From the NCBI GenBank assembly GCA_007116685.1, contig SKIC01000208.1, positions 1 through 8,557 of the forward strand: 8,557 nt of DNA, given 5' to 3'. Below, piece after piece: positions 1 through 7,087 of the stretch (position 1 is the first letter of the stretch; the number at the start of each line of letters is the position of its first letter). The translations under genes and the position numbers were made by a program. The DNA comes from Balneolales bacterium. Lineage in GTDB: Bacteria; Bacteroidota; Rhodothermia; Balneolales; Natronogracilivirgulaceae. The notes beneath the pieces were generated by a model, which did not search any database, was not told where the DNA came from, and saw only the letters and a list, made by a program, of their open reading frames with translations.

Positions 1-711
1 ATTCCAAGGGGAGAAGTAACAGGCCGGGAGTGGTCTTTACAAGAATTTGTTTTGGATAGAGATCCACGCTTTTTAGCTTCCGTTTTTTATCAGGAAATGG
101 AATTGTTTGATCAAACCATATATTTCCACTCGGGTACTATAGTAGATGGAAATTTAGTCACAGATGGTACTATCGATGGCGTTTGGCCGGCAGTCGGACC
201 TCCAAGAAACAGAAATAGATCAGGTTTCCACGTAAGAAAGCGTTCAAACGAAAGGTTTGTTACAAGTGGAGATAATCCCGATAACAATGATATCATTGTA
301 ATGAGATTGGGTGAGGCATACTTAAATGCTGCTGAAGCTGCTTATTATCTTGGTATGACAGGTGAGGCCCTGCAATACATTAACACCATTAGAAGCAGAG
401 CTGGCATGCCAAGCAGAGGTTCAATTAACGAAGAATTAATTCGTCAGGAAAGACAAGTCGAATTAGCTTTTGAAAACCACAGGTACTGGGACTTGAGACG
501 ATGGAGAATTGCGCATGAAGTTCTCAACGGTTATAGAGCAACCGGTATCGAATGGATAAAAAACTGGGATACTGGCAATTACCAGATTTCATTTAAGAAT
601 GTAGAAGGTAACGATAGAGTTTTTACAGAGAGACACTATTATTTGCCACTAGGGATTAATCGTGTAACTGAGAATCCGAATATGGTTGAAAACCCAGGTT
701 ATGGATATTAA
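1..711 (+). CDS. SusD/RagB-family outer-membrane glycan-binding lipoprotein, C-terminal part (5' end outside window)
   Basis: The frame is open from base 1, so the 236 codons seen are the last half of a gene usually near 500 codons; a TTG at 52 is not a real start. The stretch at about 295-410 encodes IVMRLGEAYLNAAEAAY, followed by N-x-I-R-S-R-A-G-M-P. Then come the E-R-Q-V-E-L-A-F-E and H-R-Y-W-D-L-R-R-W blocks (about 445-510), and the protein ends in Y-Y-L-P-L-G-I-N-R-V-T-E-N-P-N-M-V-E-N-P-G-Y. These are hallmarks of the SusD/RagB C-terminal domain. Known role: a surface lipoprotein that works with a SusC TonB-dependent transporter to capture oligosaccharides. Its SusC partner is expected upstream, outside the window. 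Being next to sulfatase and GH16 functions suggests an oligosaccharide from a sulfated glycan (inference). The gene closes with its own terminator, so it is not co-transcribed with the genes to the right. Confidence 0.95.
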   Translation: MPRGEVTGREWSLQEFVLDRDPRFLASVFYQEMELFDQTIYFHSGTIVDGNLVTDGTIDGVWPAVGPPRNRNRSGFHVRKRSNERFVTSGDNPDNNDIIVMRLGEAYLNAAEAAYYLGMTGEALQYINTIRSRAGMPSRGSINEELIRQERQVELAFENHRYWDLRRWRIAHEVLNGYRATGIEWIKNWDTGNYQISFKNVEGNDRVFTERHYYLPLGINRVTENPNMVENPGYGY

Positions 712-742
712 ATAAGTAACACGTTATTAAGCCTTATGTTTG

Positions 743-781
743 AATCCTTCTGAGTTTTAGTACTCAGAAGGATTTTTTTTT
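743..781 (+). terminator. Rho-independent terminator of the susD gene
   Basis: A perfect 12-bp inverted repeat (AATCCTTCTGAG at 743-754 with CTCAGAAGGATT at 763-774) and an 8-base loop run into a stretch of nine or ten T that ends at 781. It lies 31 bases after the susD stop. On the minus strand the stem is not followed by a T run, so it serves susD mainly; the converging galE transcript could still be slowed by the hairpin. Confidence 0.93.
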
Positions 782-809
782 AGCTTATTTAATTCATACT
801 CACGATGCG

Positions 810-1781
810 TTAGCTTCTGTAGATTTTCCACATACTCTTCACCAGAGTATTCAAATCCGAGTATTCGGCTTTCCAACCTATTTTTTCGTAAGCAAGAGAA
901 GAAGTAGCTACCAACTCAGCTGGATCACCCTCTCTGCGGCCAGAAATCTCGTAATTAATTGGAAAACCAACGACAGTCTCAACTTCTTTTATTACTTCAA
1001 GAACAGTGTATCCTTCACCGGTGGCTAAGTTTAAAACCAAGTCTTCATTTTCGGTGCGCAAGTATTCCATCGCTTTAACATGGGCCGTAGCTAAATCCTT
1101 AACATGGATATAATCTCTAATACATGATCCATCACGGGTTGGGTAATCTTTCCCATAAACCTGCATTTTTTTGCGATCTCCGGTCGCCACCTCCATAACG
1201 ATTGGTAATAAATTGGCAGGATTTTGTTCTTTCCCTCTTATTCTGCCATCTATATCATATCCGGCAGCATTAAAGTATCTAAGTGCGGCAAAACGTAAAC
1301 CTTTCAGTTGACTATACCAGGCTAATGTTTGCTCAATAGCTAATTTAGTAAAGCCATAGTAATTGATTGGTTTATTTGGATGAGACTCATTTATAGGGAG
1401 ATACTCCGGATTACCATATGTTGCAGCAGACGATGAAAAAACAAAGTTTTTAATATCATTTTCGAGTAAGACATTAAGCAAGTTTAGTGTGGCAATAGTA
1501 TTGTTGAGCGTATATTTCTCGGGCTTATCCATAGATTCACCGGCTGCTTTTAAAGCAGCAAAGTGGAACACAGAATCGAATTTTTCATCTCTACGTAAGA
1601 GTATATTCAACAACCCAAGATCATTCATATCGCCAACAACAAGATTTGCATCTGGAGAAATGTTTTCAATACGACCTGTAGACAAGTTATCCAATACGGT
1701 TACATTGTGATCATTATCAATTAATTCATACACTATGTGTGAGCCAATGTAACCAGCTCCGCCTATCACTAATACATTCAT
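810..1781 (-). CDS. galE: UDP-glucose 4-epimerase (GalE), Leloir pathway
   Basis: A 323-residue short-chain dehydrogenase-type sugar-nucleotide epimerase, slightly shorter than the roughly 338 of E. coli GalE. Visible features are the NAD-binding G-G-A-G-Y-I-G-S (7-14), D31 after strand 2 (V-T-V-L-D-N), the F-S-S-S-A-A-T-Y-G block with the catalytic serine at 118, and the catalytic Y142-x-x-x-K146 in Y-Y-G-F-T-K. L-R-Y-F-N-A-A-G and C-I-R-D-Y-I-H-V-K-D-L further on are typical of GalE. Cytoplasmic; it interconverts UDP-glucose and UDP-galactose, reversibly linking galactose use and galactose donor supply. It is divergent from the sulfatase gene and convergent with susD, so it sits inside the carbohydrate locus. 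The start ATG at 1781 gives the glycine-rich motif its normal position; there is no clear Shine-Dalgarno. A role in metabolising sugar released by the neighbouring enzymes is inference. Confidence 0.95.
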   Translation of the reverse strand: MNVLVIGGAGYIGSHIVYELIDNDHNVTVLDNLSTGRIENISPDANLVVGDMNDLGLLNILLRRDEKFDSVFHFAALKAAGESMDKPEKYTLNNTIATLNLLNVLLENDIKNFVFSSSAATYGNPEYLPINESHPNKPINYYGFTKLAIEQTLAWYSQLKGLRFAALRYFNAAGYDIDGRIRGKEQNPANLLPIVMEVATGDRKKMQVYGKDYPTRDGSCIRDYIHVKDLATAHVKAMEYLRTENEDLVLNLATGEGYTVLEVIKEVETVVGFPINYEISGRREGDPAELVATSSLAYEKIGWKAEYSDLNTLVKSMWKIYRS

Positions 1782-1830
1782 TTTGATACCGATTGAGTTA
1801 ATTTTTTAAACTTATGTTTAACTTTTAGGG

Positions 1831-1859
1831 TTGAAATTTATGAGATTGTTGCTATTTTG
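1831..1859 (+). promoter_or_regulatory. Possible Bacteroidota-type promoter of the sulfatase-FGE genes
   Basis: TTG at 1831-1833 is followed after 19 bases by TATTTTG at 1853-1859. This is close to the known Bacteroidota consensus (TTTG near -33, TAnnTTTG near -7, about 19-21 apart), but the -7 box is one T short. It would start transcription at around 1865, within the palindrome listed next and about 85 bases before the chosen start codon. Weak on its own; the overlap with the operator makes it more credible. Confidence 0.35.
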
Positions 1860-1879
1860 TGTTAACGTTAACATAAAAT
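1854..1879. promoter_or_regulatory. Palindromic LacI-family-type operator with central CG
   Basis: The core TGTTAACGTTAACA (1860-1873) is a perfect 14-bp palindrome centred on CG (1866/1867). Symmetry continues outwards to 1854 and 1879 with a single mismatched pair (1859/1874). LacI/PurR-family repressors usually bind such palindromes, with a hinge leucine inserted at the central CpG. A LacI-type gene lies 3.5 kb downstream at the end of the same cluster. The site lies between galE and the sulfatase gene, 79 bases from the galE start and 78 from the sulfatase start, so one repressor could control both directions. I saw no second copy in the window. The pairing of this site with that regulator is inference. 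Confidence 0.7.
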
Positions 1880-1950
1880 GTTTTAAAAATCCAGACACTT
1901 TTGGTGTGAGAGTCGAAACTGAGAAAATATCAATAAGGAATAGGATAAAA

Positions 1951-4176
1951 ATGCAGCTTAGGTCATTAGTTTTCGTGGCTATTTTTTTAATTGGATTTAT
2001 GATTAGCGCAATATCTGCACAAGAACAGGTACCCGCTGCTCCAAATTTGATTATAATTCTCACTGATGATCAAGGATATGCGGACGTTGGTTTTAATGGA
2101 AGTACAGAAATCCCCACACCAAACATCGATAGAATTGCGAATAACGGAGTGCGATTCACTAGAGGTTATGTAACTCACGCTGTTTGCGCACCAAGTCGTT
2201 CTGGTTTAATTACTGGTAGATATCAAGACCGTTTTGGGGCAAGTAGAAACCCTTTGTTTGCTCCTAAAGATTCTACAATGGGCTTACCACTAACTGAACA
2301 AACTCTTGCTGATGCTCTCCAAGAAGCAGGTTACACAAATTCAATAATTGGGAAATGGCACTTAGGCGCTCACGAGTCTTTGTACCCTTTACAACGTGGT
2401 TTCCATGAATTTTACGGCTTCTTATCCGGCGGTCATCATTACTTTCCAAATATGTGGAATGTGAGAGATAAAACAGAAGCAACTGCACAGTGGGATGGAT
2501 ACCGAACTCGTATCATGAGAAATAATGGTCGAATAGATGAGCAGGAATATCTAACAGATGCGCTTTCTCGTGAAGCGGTCGATTTTGTAAGGCGGCACGC
2601 TGATAATACACCCTTCTTTTTATTTTTATCATATAATGCTCCACATACGCCATTGCAGGCAACCGAGAAGCATCTCAGCAGGTTCGAACATATAGAGGAC
2701 GAGAGGAGAAGAACATATGCCGCTATGATTAGCGCAATAGATGATGGTGTCGGTGAACTTTTAGACACGCTAGAGGAACTAAATTTAGATGAAAATACCC
2801 TTATCTATTTCCTCTCAGATAATGGAGGCCCCACTTTTGATAATACCGCTGATAACACTCCCTTGAGAGGAGTTAAAGGTACTTTTTATGAGGGTGGAGT
2901 AAGAGTACCTTTCGCAATGCAATGGCCGGCAGTTGTTCCAAAAGGAATAGATTTTCATCACCCAATCAGTTCATTAGATATTTTTGCAACTATAGTAGAC
3001 TATGCTGATGTGACGCCTAAAAATGAGTTAGATGGCGTTAATCTGGTTCCATATCTCACAGGCGATAAAGATGGTCATCCACATGAAGCATTGTTTTGGA
3101 GAAACTACGACAGAGATTGGGTAGCAATGGTCATGGGAGATGGTAAATACCTGAATCTATCCGATAATACCATCGAGTTGTACGATTTAGCTAACGATAT
3201 TAGCGAAACTCAAAATATTCCTATTGATGAATTTGAAGATTTTGAAAAAATGGTTGATCTAGCCAATGAATGGTTAAGTACTCATCAGGAACCAATCTTT
3301 TTAGGTTTAATGCAAAATGCTGAATACAATCGCTTAAATCCTGATAGGTTTGATATGGTTAGTCCTTACGAACCCGATACATCGCCACCAACAATTCCGG
3401 AAGGCTATGAACTGATATGGTCAGATGAGTTTAATGTTGATGGTTCGCCCGATGAGACTAAGTGGAATTTTGAACTTGGTTTTACCCGAAATTATGAGCT
3501 TCAATGGTATCAACCGGAAAATGCATTTATAAAAGATGGCAGGCTGATTATAGAAGCAAGGAGAGAGTCTTTTATTAATCCTGACTTTGATCCTAAAAGT
3601 GATAACTGGCGTTTGAACAGAGAAATGGTGCATTACACCTCATCATCACTGAGAAGTGAAGGAAAATTCTCTTTCAAATATGGCATTATGGAAGTCAGAG
3701 CACGGATTGATACGCTCTTGGGATCATGGCCGGCAATTTGGACACTTGGTGATGAGGGCAGGTGGCCGGAAAGAGGAGAGGTTGACATTATGGAGTTTTA
3801 CAGATATCAGGATGAACCAACCGTACTCGCAAATGCTGCCTGGGCTGAGGAAAATTCCAGGCGTGTAATTTGGGATTCCGTAAAAATACCGCTGAACGAA
3901 TTACAAAATTCAGTACCAGACTGGGCGGAAAGATTTCATATCTGGAAGATGATTTGGGATGAGGATTACATTAAAATTTACTTGAATGATGAACTCTTAA
4001 ATAAAATTGATGTAGAAAAGTCTACCCAAAGCAATGGCTATAACCCTTTTAGGCAACCGCATTTCATTTTGTTAAATTTAGCACTTGGCTCAAATGGTGG
4101 AAATCCGGAATATTCGGAGTTTCCAATAACTTATGAAGTTGACTATGTAAGGGTTTTTCAAAAAAAATCTCAGTAG
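1951..4176 (+). CDS. Secreted bifunctional enzyme: S1-type sulfatase fused to a GH16 glycoside hydrolase
   Basis: A 741-residue protein with two catalytic domains. Residues 1-23 form a Sec signal peptide (hydrophobic core, A-I-S-A before Q-E-Q, no lipobox). Residues about 31-450 are a formylglycine-dependent sulfatase: metal site D39-D40 in I-L-T-D-D-Q-G-Y, signature C79-A-P-S-R83 where C79 would become formylglycine, G-K-W-H-L-G (134-139), A-P-H-T-P (230-234), S-D-N-G-G (289-293) and L-R-G-V-K-G-T-F-Y-E-G-G-V-R-V-P (305-320). After a linker of about 30 residues, 484-738 is a GH16 domain: Y-E-L-I-W-S-D-E-F, E-L-Q-W-Y-Q-P-E-N-A-F, and the catalytic E610-V-D612-I-M-E615, with both glutamates and the aspartate intact. 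Start chosen at 1951 because it puts the signal peptide first and AGGA lies at 1942-1945; a longer frame to a TTG at 1831 would run through the operator. The gene is followed 9 bases later by the FGE gene. The predicted location is the periplasm. Substrate unknown: GH16 includes beta-glucanases, agarases, porphyranases and carrageenases. Confidence 0.93.
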   Translation: MQLRSLVFVAIFLIGFMISAISAQEQVPAAPNLIIILTDDQGYADVGFNGSTEIPTPNIDRIANNGVRFTRGYVTHAVCAPSRSGLITGRYQDRFGASRNPLFAPKDSTMGLPLTEQTLADALQEAGYTNSIIGKWHLGAHESLYPLQRGFHEFYGFLSGGHHYFPNMWNVRDKTEATAQWDGYRTRIMRNNGRIDEQEYLTDALSREAVDFVRRHADNTPFFLFLSYNAPHTPLQATEKHLSRFEHIEDERRRTYAAMISAIDDGVGELLDTLEELNLDENTLIYFLSDNGGPTFDNTADNTPLRGVKGTFYEGGVRVPFAMQWPAVVPKGIDFHHPISSLDIFATIVDYADVTPKNELDGVNLVPYLTGDKDGHPHEALFWRNYDRDWVAMVMGDGKYLNLSDNTIELYDLANDISETQNIPIDEFEDFEKMVDLANEWLSTHQEPIFLGLMQNAEYNRLNPDRFDMVSPYEPDTSPPTIPEGYELIWSDEFNVDGSPDETKWNFELGFTRNYELQWYQPENAFIKDGRLIIEARRESFINPDFDPKSDNWRLNREMVHYTSSSLRSEGKFSFKYGIMEVRARIDTLLGSWPAIWTLGDEGRWPERGEVDIMEFYRYQDEPTVLANAAWAEENSRRVIWDSVKIPLNELQNSVPDWAERFHIWKMIWDEDYIKIYLNDELLNKIDVEKSTQSNGYNPFRQPHFILLNLALGSNGGNPEYSEFPITYEVDYVRVFQKKSQ

Positions 4177-4185
4177 CATATTTGT

Positions 4186-5178
4186 ATGATGAATAACTGG
4201 TCTCTAAAATTTATTCTAGCAATTACTCTAATAGTAATGTTCAGTGGTTGTTCTGCTGAAAACACTTCTGAAGAAAAGGATTGTTGCTCAGGTATTACAC
4301 GTGAATCTCTGGGAGGAGAGCGAGAAGCTAAATACAACATTGCTCAGATTTCGGAGCTTCAGGGCAATGCACCTAAAGAGATGGTTTTAATACCCGGAGG
4401 TAAGGCAACTATTGGGTCTAATGCAGGTTTGCCGGAAGAACAACCTGAATTCACTACTGAAGTTGCTTCTTTTTACATGGATAGAAACTTAGTGACAGTA
4501 GCAGATTTCAGAGAATTTGTTGAAGAAACCGGATATAAAACCTATTCTGATCGCATCGGTGATGGAATTGTTTTTGATTTTGACTTAGCGCAATGGATTA
4601 TAAAAGAGGGTGTGAATTGGGAGTATCCTTTAGGAAAATTACATCCCAAAGCACCCGATAATCATCCTGTTACACTGTTAACCAGACACGATGCCGAAGC
4701 TTATCTGGAATGGGCCGGAAAGCGCCTGCCAACAGAAATTGAATGGGAACACGCAGCTAGAGGCATTACAAACAGAGAAGACCCTTATGCCTGGGGACGT
4801 GAGCTCGTAAAGAATGGAAAATTTATGGCAAACACATGGGTTGGCGAATTTCCGTTTCGTAATATTGCTGATGATGGCTTTATAATGACATCACCGGTTG
4901 GTGAATTTGGCGAAACGGAAATGGGTTTAACCGATATGGGTGGTAATGTTTGGGAGTGGACGTCCAGTTGGTTTCGTTCATACGCTGATAGAGATAAACC
5001 TTATAGACCTAATCAGAACAGCCAAGTAGTTATTCGTGGAGGTTCATTTATGTGCCATAAATCATATTGCCATGGCTATAGAGTCTCGGCTAGAAGCAAC
5101 ACTCCTCCAGATAACAATATGTTTCATATAGGGTTTAGAGGTGTGAAAGATATACCATCAGGTGTTGAAAATAGTTAA
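4186..5178 (+). CDS. Formylglycine-generating enzyme (sulfatase-activating), predicted lipoprotein
   Basis: 330 residues. The N-terminus is a lipoprotein signal with lipobox F-S-G-C22, so the protein should be anchored in a membrane facing the periplasm. From about residue 60 it is an FGE-sulfatase domain: M-V-L-I-P-G-G, I-G-S, K-R-L-P-T-E-I-E-W-E-H-A-A-R-G, M-G-G-N-V-W-E-W-T, then R-G-G-S-F-M-C290-H-K-S-Y-C295. That cysteine pair matches the copper-binding catalytic cysteines of true aerobic FGE (C336 and C341 in human SUMF1), which many other FGE-like proteins such as EgtB lack. Known reaction: O2-dependent conversion of the C-x-P-x-R cysteine of a sulfatase to formylglycine. The partner is almost certainly the sulfatase 9 bases upstream, in the same transcript. 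Two adjacent cysteines (33-34) follow the lipobox. ATG codons at 4186 and 4189 are both possible starts; neither has a good ribosome site. No terminator follows before lacI. Confidence 0.93.
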   Translation: MMNNWSLKFILAITLIVMFSGCSAENTSEEKDCCSGITRESLGGEREAKYNIAQISELQGNAPKEMVLIPGGKATIGSNAGLPEEQPEFTTEVASFYMDRNLVTVADFREFVEETGYKTYSDRIGDGIVFDFDLAQWIIKEGVNWEYPLGKLHPKAPDNHPVTLLTRHDAEAYLEWAGKRLPTEIEWEHAARGITNREDPYAWGRELVKNGKFMANTWVGEFPFRNIADDGFIMTSPVGEFGETEMGLTDMGGNVWEWTSSWFRSYADRDKPYRPNQNSQVVIRGGSFMCHKSYCHGYRVSARSNTPPDNNMFHIGFRGVKDIPSGVENS

Positions 5179-5343
5179 ATATTATACATATAATCTTCTG
5201 ACAATAAGTTATTCTTATCATGTTTAATTAATCTGGAATTTATGAACCAATTTTGATACTGTTGTTTACAGTATTTTTAACCTAACAAATATTATTAACT
5301 ACAGGGATTCTTAATCCTATATTCGCTTTATTTTAAAAAAGTT

Positions 5344-6393
5344 ATGCCCAAAAAGAATCATAATAAAAATGGAAGTGTAACGCTTAAAGAAGTAGCAGCA
5401 GAACTTGGAGTTTCTGCAATGACAGTATCCAGAGCGGTAAATAATAGTCCGAATGTAGATGTAAAAACAAAAAAGAGAATTTTAGCTAAGGTCAAGGAAA
5501 TGGGCTATACGCCCAATTTGGTAGCAAAAAGTCTCGTATCGAGCAAAACATTTACAGTTGGAGTTGTGATACCTGAAATTTCACACTCCTTTTTCCCGGA
5601 TGTAGTTAGAGGCATTGAAGAAGTTTTAGATTCAAAAGAATATCAAATTCTATTAACGAACACTTCTGATAATTTTGAAAAAGAAAAAAAGGTGATTCAA
5701 GCCTTAAAGTCTAAAAGGGTTGATGGAATTTTAATTTCTAGCAGTTTAACAACGGATGATTTTAGCTTTTATGAGGAGTTAATTAATTCTGGAATACCCA
5801 TAGTCTTTTTTGATCGCTGTATAGAAAATTTAGGGGCAAGTTGTATAAAGGTGAATGACCAAGCCGCAACGCAACAAATTACTGAGCACCTCATAAAATT
5901 GGGCTATAAAAAAATCGGTTATCTTAGTGGACCAAAAAATGTGTCTATCGGTAAAGCTCGTTTTGACGGTTTTAACATGGCCATGATTAAAAACGGTTTA
6001 GCGATTGATGAGAAATTAATAGTTGAAAATGGCTACAATGAAAAAGGCGGTTATGATGCAATGAATGAGTTGTTGATGCTACCGGAAAAAGACAGACCAC
6101 GTGCAATTGTAGCTGTTAATGACCCAGTTGCTTTTGGGGCTATGGATGCTATTAAGGAGGCAAATTTAAGAATACCGGAAGACATTGCTATTGTCGGTTT
6201 TACAAATGATATAAGAGCAAAGCTTGTTACGCCCCCATTAACAACAGTAAATCAGCCTGCATATGACGTAGGTAAAAAGGCGGCTTCCAAGCTCATAGCT
6301 ACTATTCAGGAAAAGGGAGATTTGGTAGAAAATGTGGAGCTAATCACGAGTTTGGTGATTAGAGAGTCTTGCGGTTCACAGCTTAAAAACTAA
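5344..6393 (+). CDS. LacI-family transcriptional regulator, probable repressor of the cluster
   Basis: 349 residues, the usual length. Residues 12-34 are the LacI helix-turn-helix (V-T-L-K-E-V-A-A-E-L-G-V-S-A-M-T-V-S-R). Residues 57-66 are the hinge (P-N-L-V-A-K-S-L-V-S) with the leucine at 64 that in this family enters a central CpG of the operator. From residue 70 on there is a periplasmic-binding-protein-like effector domain (V-G-V-V-I-P-E-I-S-H-S-F-F, V-D-G-I-L-I-S-S, G-Y-K-K-I-G-Y-L-S-G, A-I-V-A-V-N-D-P-V-A-F-G-A). It lies 165 bases after the FGE gene. That spacer contains no convincing terminator, only a small hairpin (5305-5317), so the gene may have its own promoter, read-through, or both. 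By position it should respond to a sugar released from the glycan and act at the palindrome near 1866 (inference). Its stop is separated by one base from the converging lolD stop. Confidence 0.93.
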   Translation: MPKKNHNKNGSVTLKEVAAELGVSAMTVSRAVNNSPNVDVKTKKRILAKVKEMGYTPNLVAKSLVSSKTFTVGVVIPEISHSFFPDVVRGIEEVLDSKEYQILLTNTSDNFEKEKKVIQALKSKRVDGILISSSLTTDDFSFYEELINSGIPIVFFDRCIENLGASCIKVNDQAATQQITEHLIKLGYKKIGYLSGPKNVSIGKARFDGFNMAMIKNGLAIDEKLIVENGYNEKGGYDAMNELLMLPEKDRPRAIVAVNDPVAFGAMDAIKEANLRIPEDIAIVGFTNDIRAKLVTPPLTTVNQPAYDVGKKAASKLIATIQEKGDLVENVELITSLVIRESCGSQLKN

Positions 6394-6394
6394 A

Positions 6395-7087
6395 CTACCC
6401 CAACCTCAAAGCCCCTTCCTCAAGCCTATACGTAAACTCAGATTTTTGGGCGATGTTCATGTCGTGGGTGACCATCAATAGGGCTACTTGCTCTTCTTCG
6501 CGGATTTGGAGCAGTGTGTCCAGCAGATTACCGGTATTTTTGGTGTCCAGGTTTCCGGTGGGTTCGTCGGCCATGATGATTTTGGGCTTATTCATCAGGG
6601 CGCGAGCTACGGCTACTCGTTGTTGTTCACCGCCGGAAAGTTGGGCGGGACGATGTTGTTCTCTGTGGCTTAATCCCAATTTCCCGAGTAGGGAAGAGGC
6701 ACGTGTTTTGATTTCTTCCATTTTCTTACCGGAAATCAAGCCGGGCATAAATACATTTTCAAGCGCAGTAAATTCAGGCAACAGATGATGAAACTGAAAA
6801 ACGAATCCTATACTGGTATTTCTGAAATGTGCCAGCTTGTCTTCGCTATAGGTGCTGATATCATAGCCATCAAACAAAATCTGCCCCTGAGTAGGGCGGT
6901 CGAGTCCGCCTAGAATATGCAATAAAGTACTTTTCCCGGAACCACTGGCGCCAACAATGGAAATCAAACTCTTTCGGTTCACCGTCAGTGAAACATCATT
7001 CAGAATAGTTAAGGCTGGGCCACCACTTTGGGAGGGGTACTCCTTACTGATATTTCGGGCTTCTAAAAGAATTTGATCAGACATCAT
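6395..7087 (-). CDS. lolD: LolD, ATP-binding subunit of the LolCDE lipoprotein-release transporter
   Basis: 230 residues (E. coli LolD 233). ABC ATPase motifs: Walker A G46-A-S-G-S-G-K-S-T54, Q-loop in V-F-Q-F-H-H-L-L-P-E-F-T-A-L-E-N-V (Q98), signature L-S-G-G-E-Q-Q-R (150-157), Walker B I-I-M-A-D-E-P (D174, E175) and H-loop H208. The F-Q-F-H-H-L-L-P-x-F-T-A-L-E-N-V string is characteristic of LolD rather than of MacB or FtsE. Known role: cytoplasmic ATPase driving release of outer-membrane lipoproteins from the inner membrane to LolA. Its LolC/E partners are not in the window. The first ATG overlaps the ymdB stop (ATGA), so the two are translationally coupled; a second ATG directly after (7084) sits better relative to a GGAG. 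G+C is visibly higher than in the converging lacI. Confidence 0.92.
   Translation of the reverse strand: MMSDQILLEARNISKEYPSQSGGPALTILNDVSLTVNRKSLISIVGASGSGKSTLLHILGGLDRPTQGQILFDGYDISTYSEDKLAHFRNTSIGFVFQFHHLLPEFTALENVFMPGLISGKKMEEIKTRASSLLGKLGLSHREQHRPAQLSGGEQQRVAVARALMNKPKIIMADEPTGNLDTKNTGNLLDTLLQIREEEQVALLMVTHDMNIAQKSEFTYRLEEGALRLG

Noticed and set aside
743..774. The susD hairpin as a true bidirectional terminator for galE
   Set aside because: Read on the minus strand, the stem is not followed by a T run, so only the plus-strand function is supported.
1782..1815. A possible galE promoter on the minus strand (TAAGTTTA resembling a -7 box)
   Set aside because: The last base of the box does not match and no convincing -33 TTTG is at the right distance.
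1831..1950. A 40-codon N-terminal extension of the sulfatase fusion starting at TTG 1831
   Set aside because: It would place charged residues before the signal peptide and run through the palindrome and promoter region; the ATG at 1951 has an AGGA site and directly starts a normal signal peptide.
2439..2768. A 109-codon minus-strand frame inside the sulfatase region
   Set aside because: It is antisense to conserved sulfatase motifs, shows no recognisable domain, and is a shadow of the real gene. The same holds for the other short frames overlapping galE, lolD, ymdB and zapA.
5305..5317. Small hairpin (GGATT, CTT, AATCC) upstream of lacI
   Set aside because: Only five base pairs, no T run and no conserved riboswitch features; expected by chance in AT-rich DNA.
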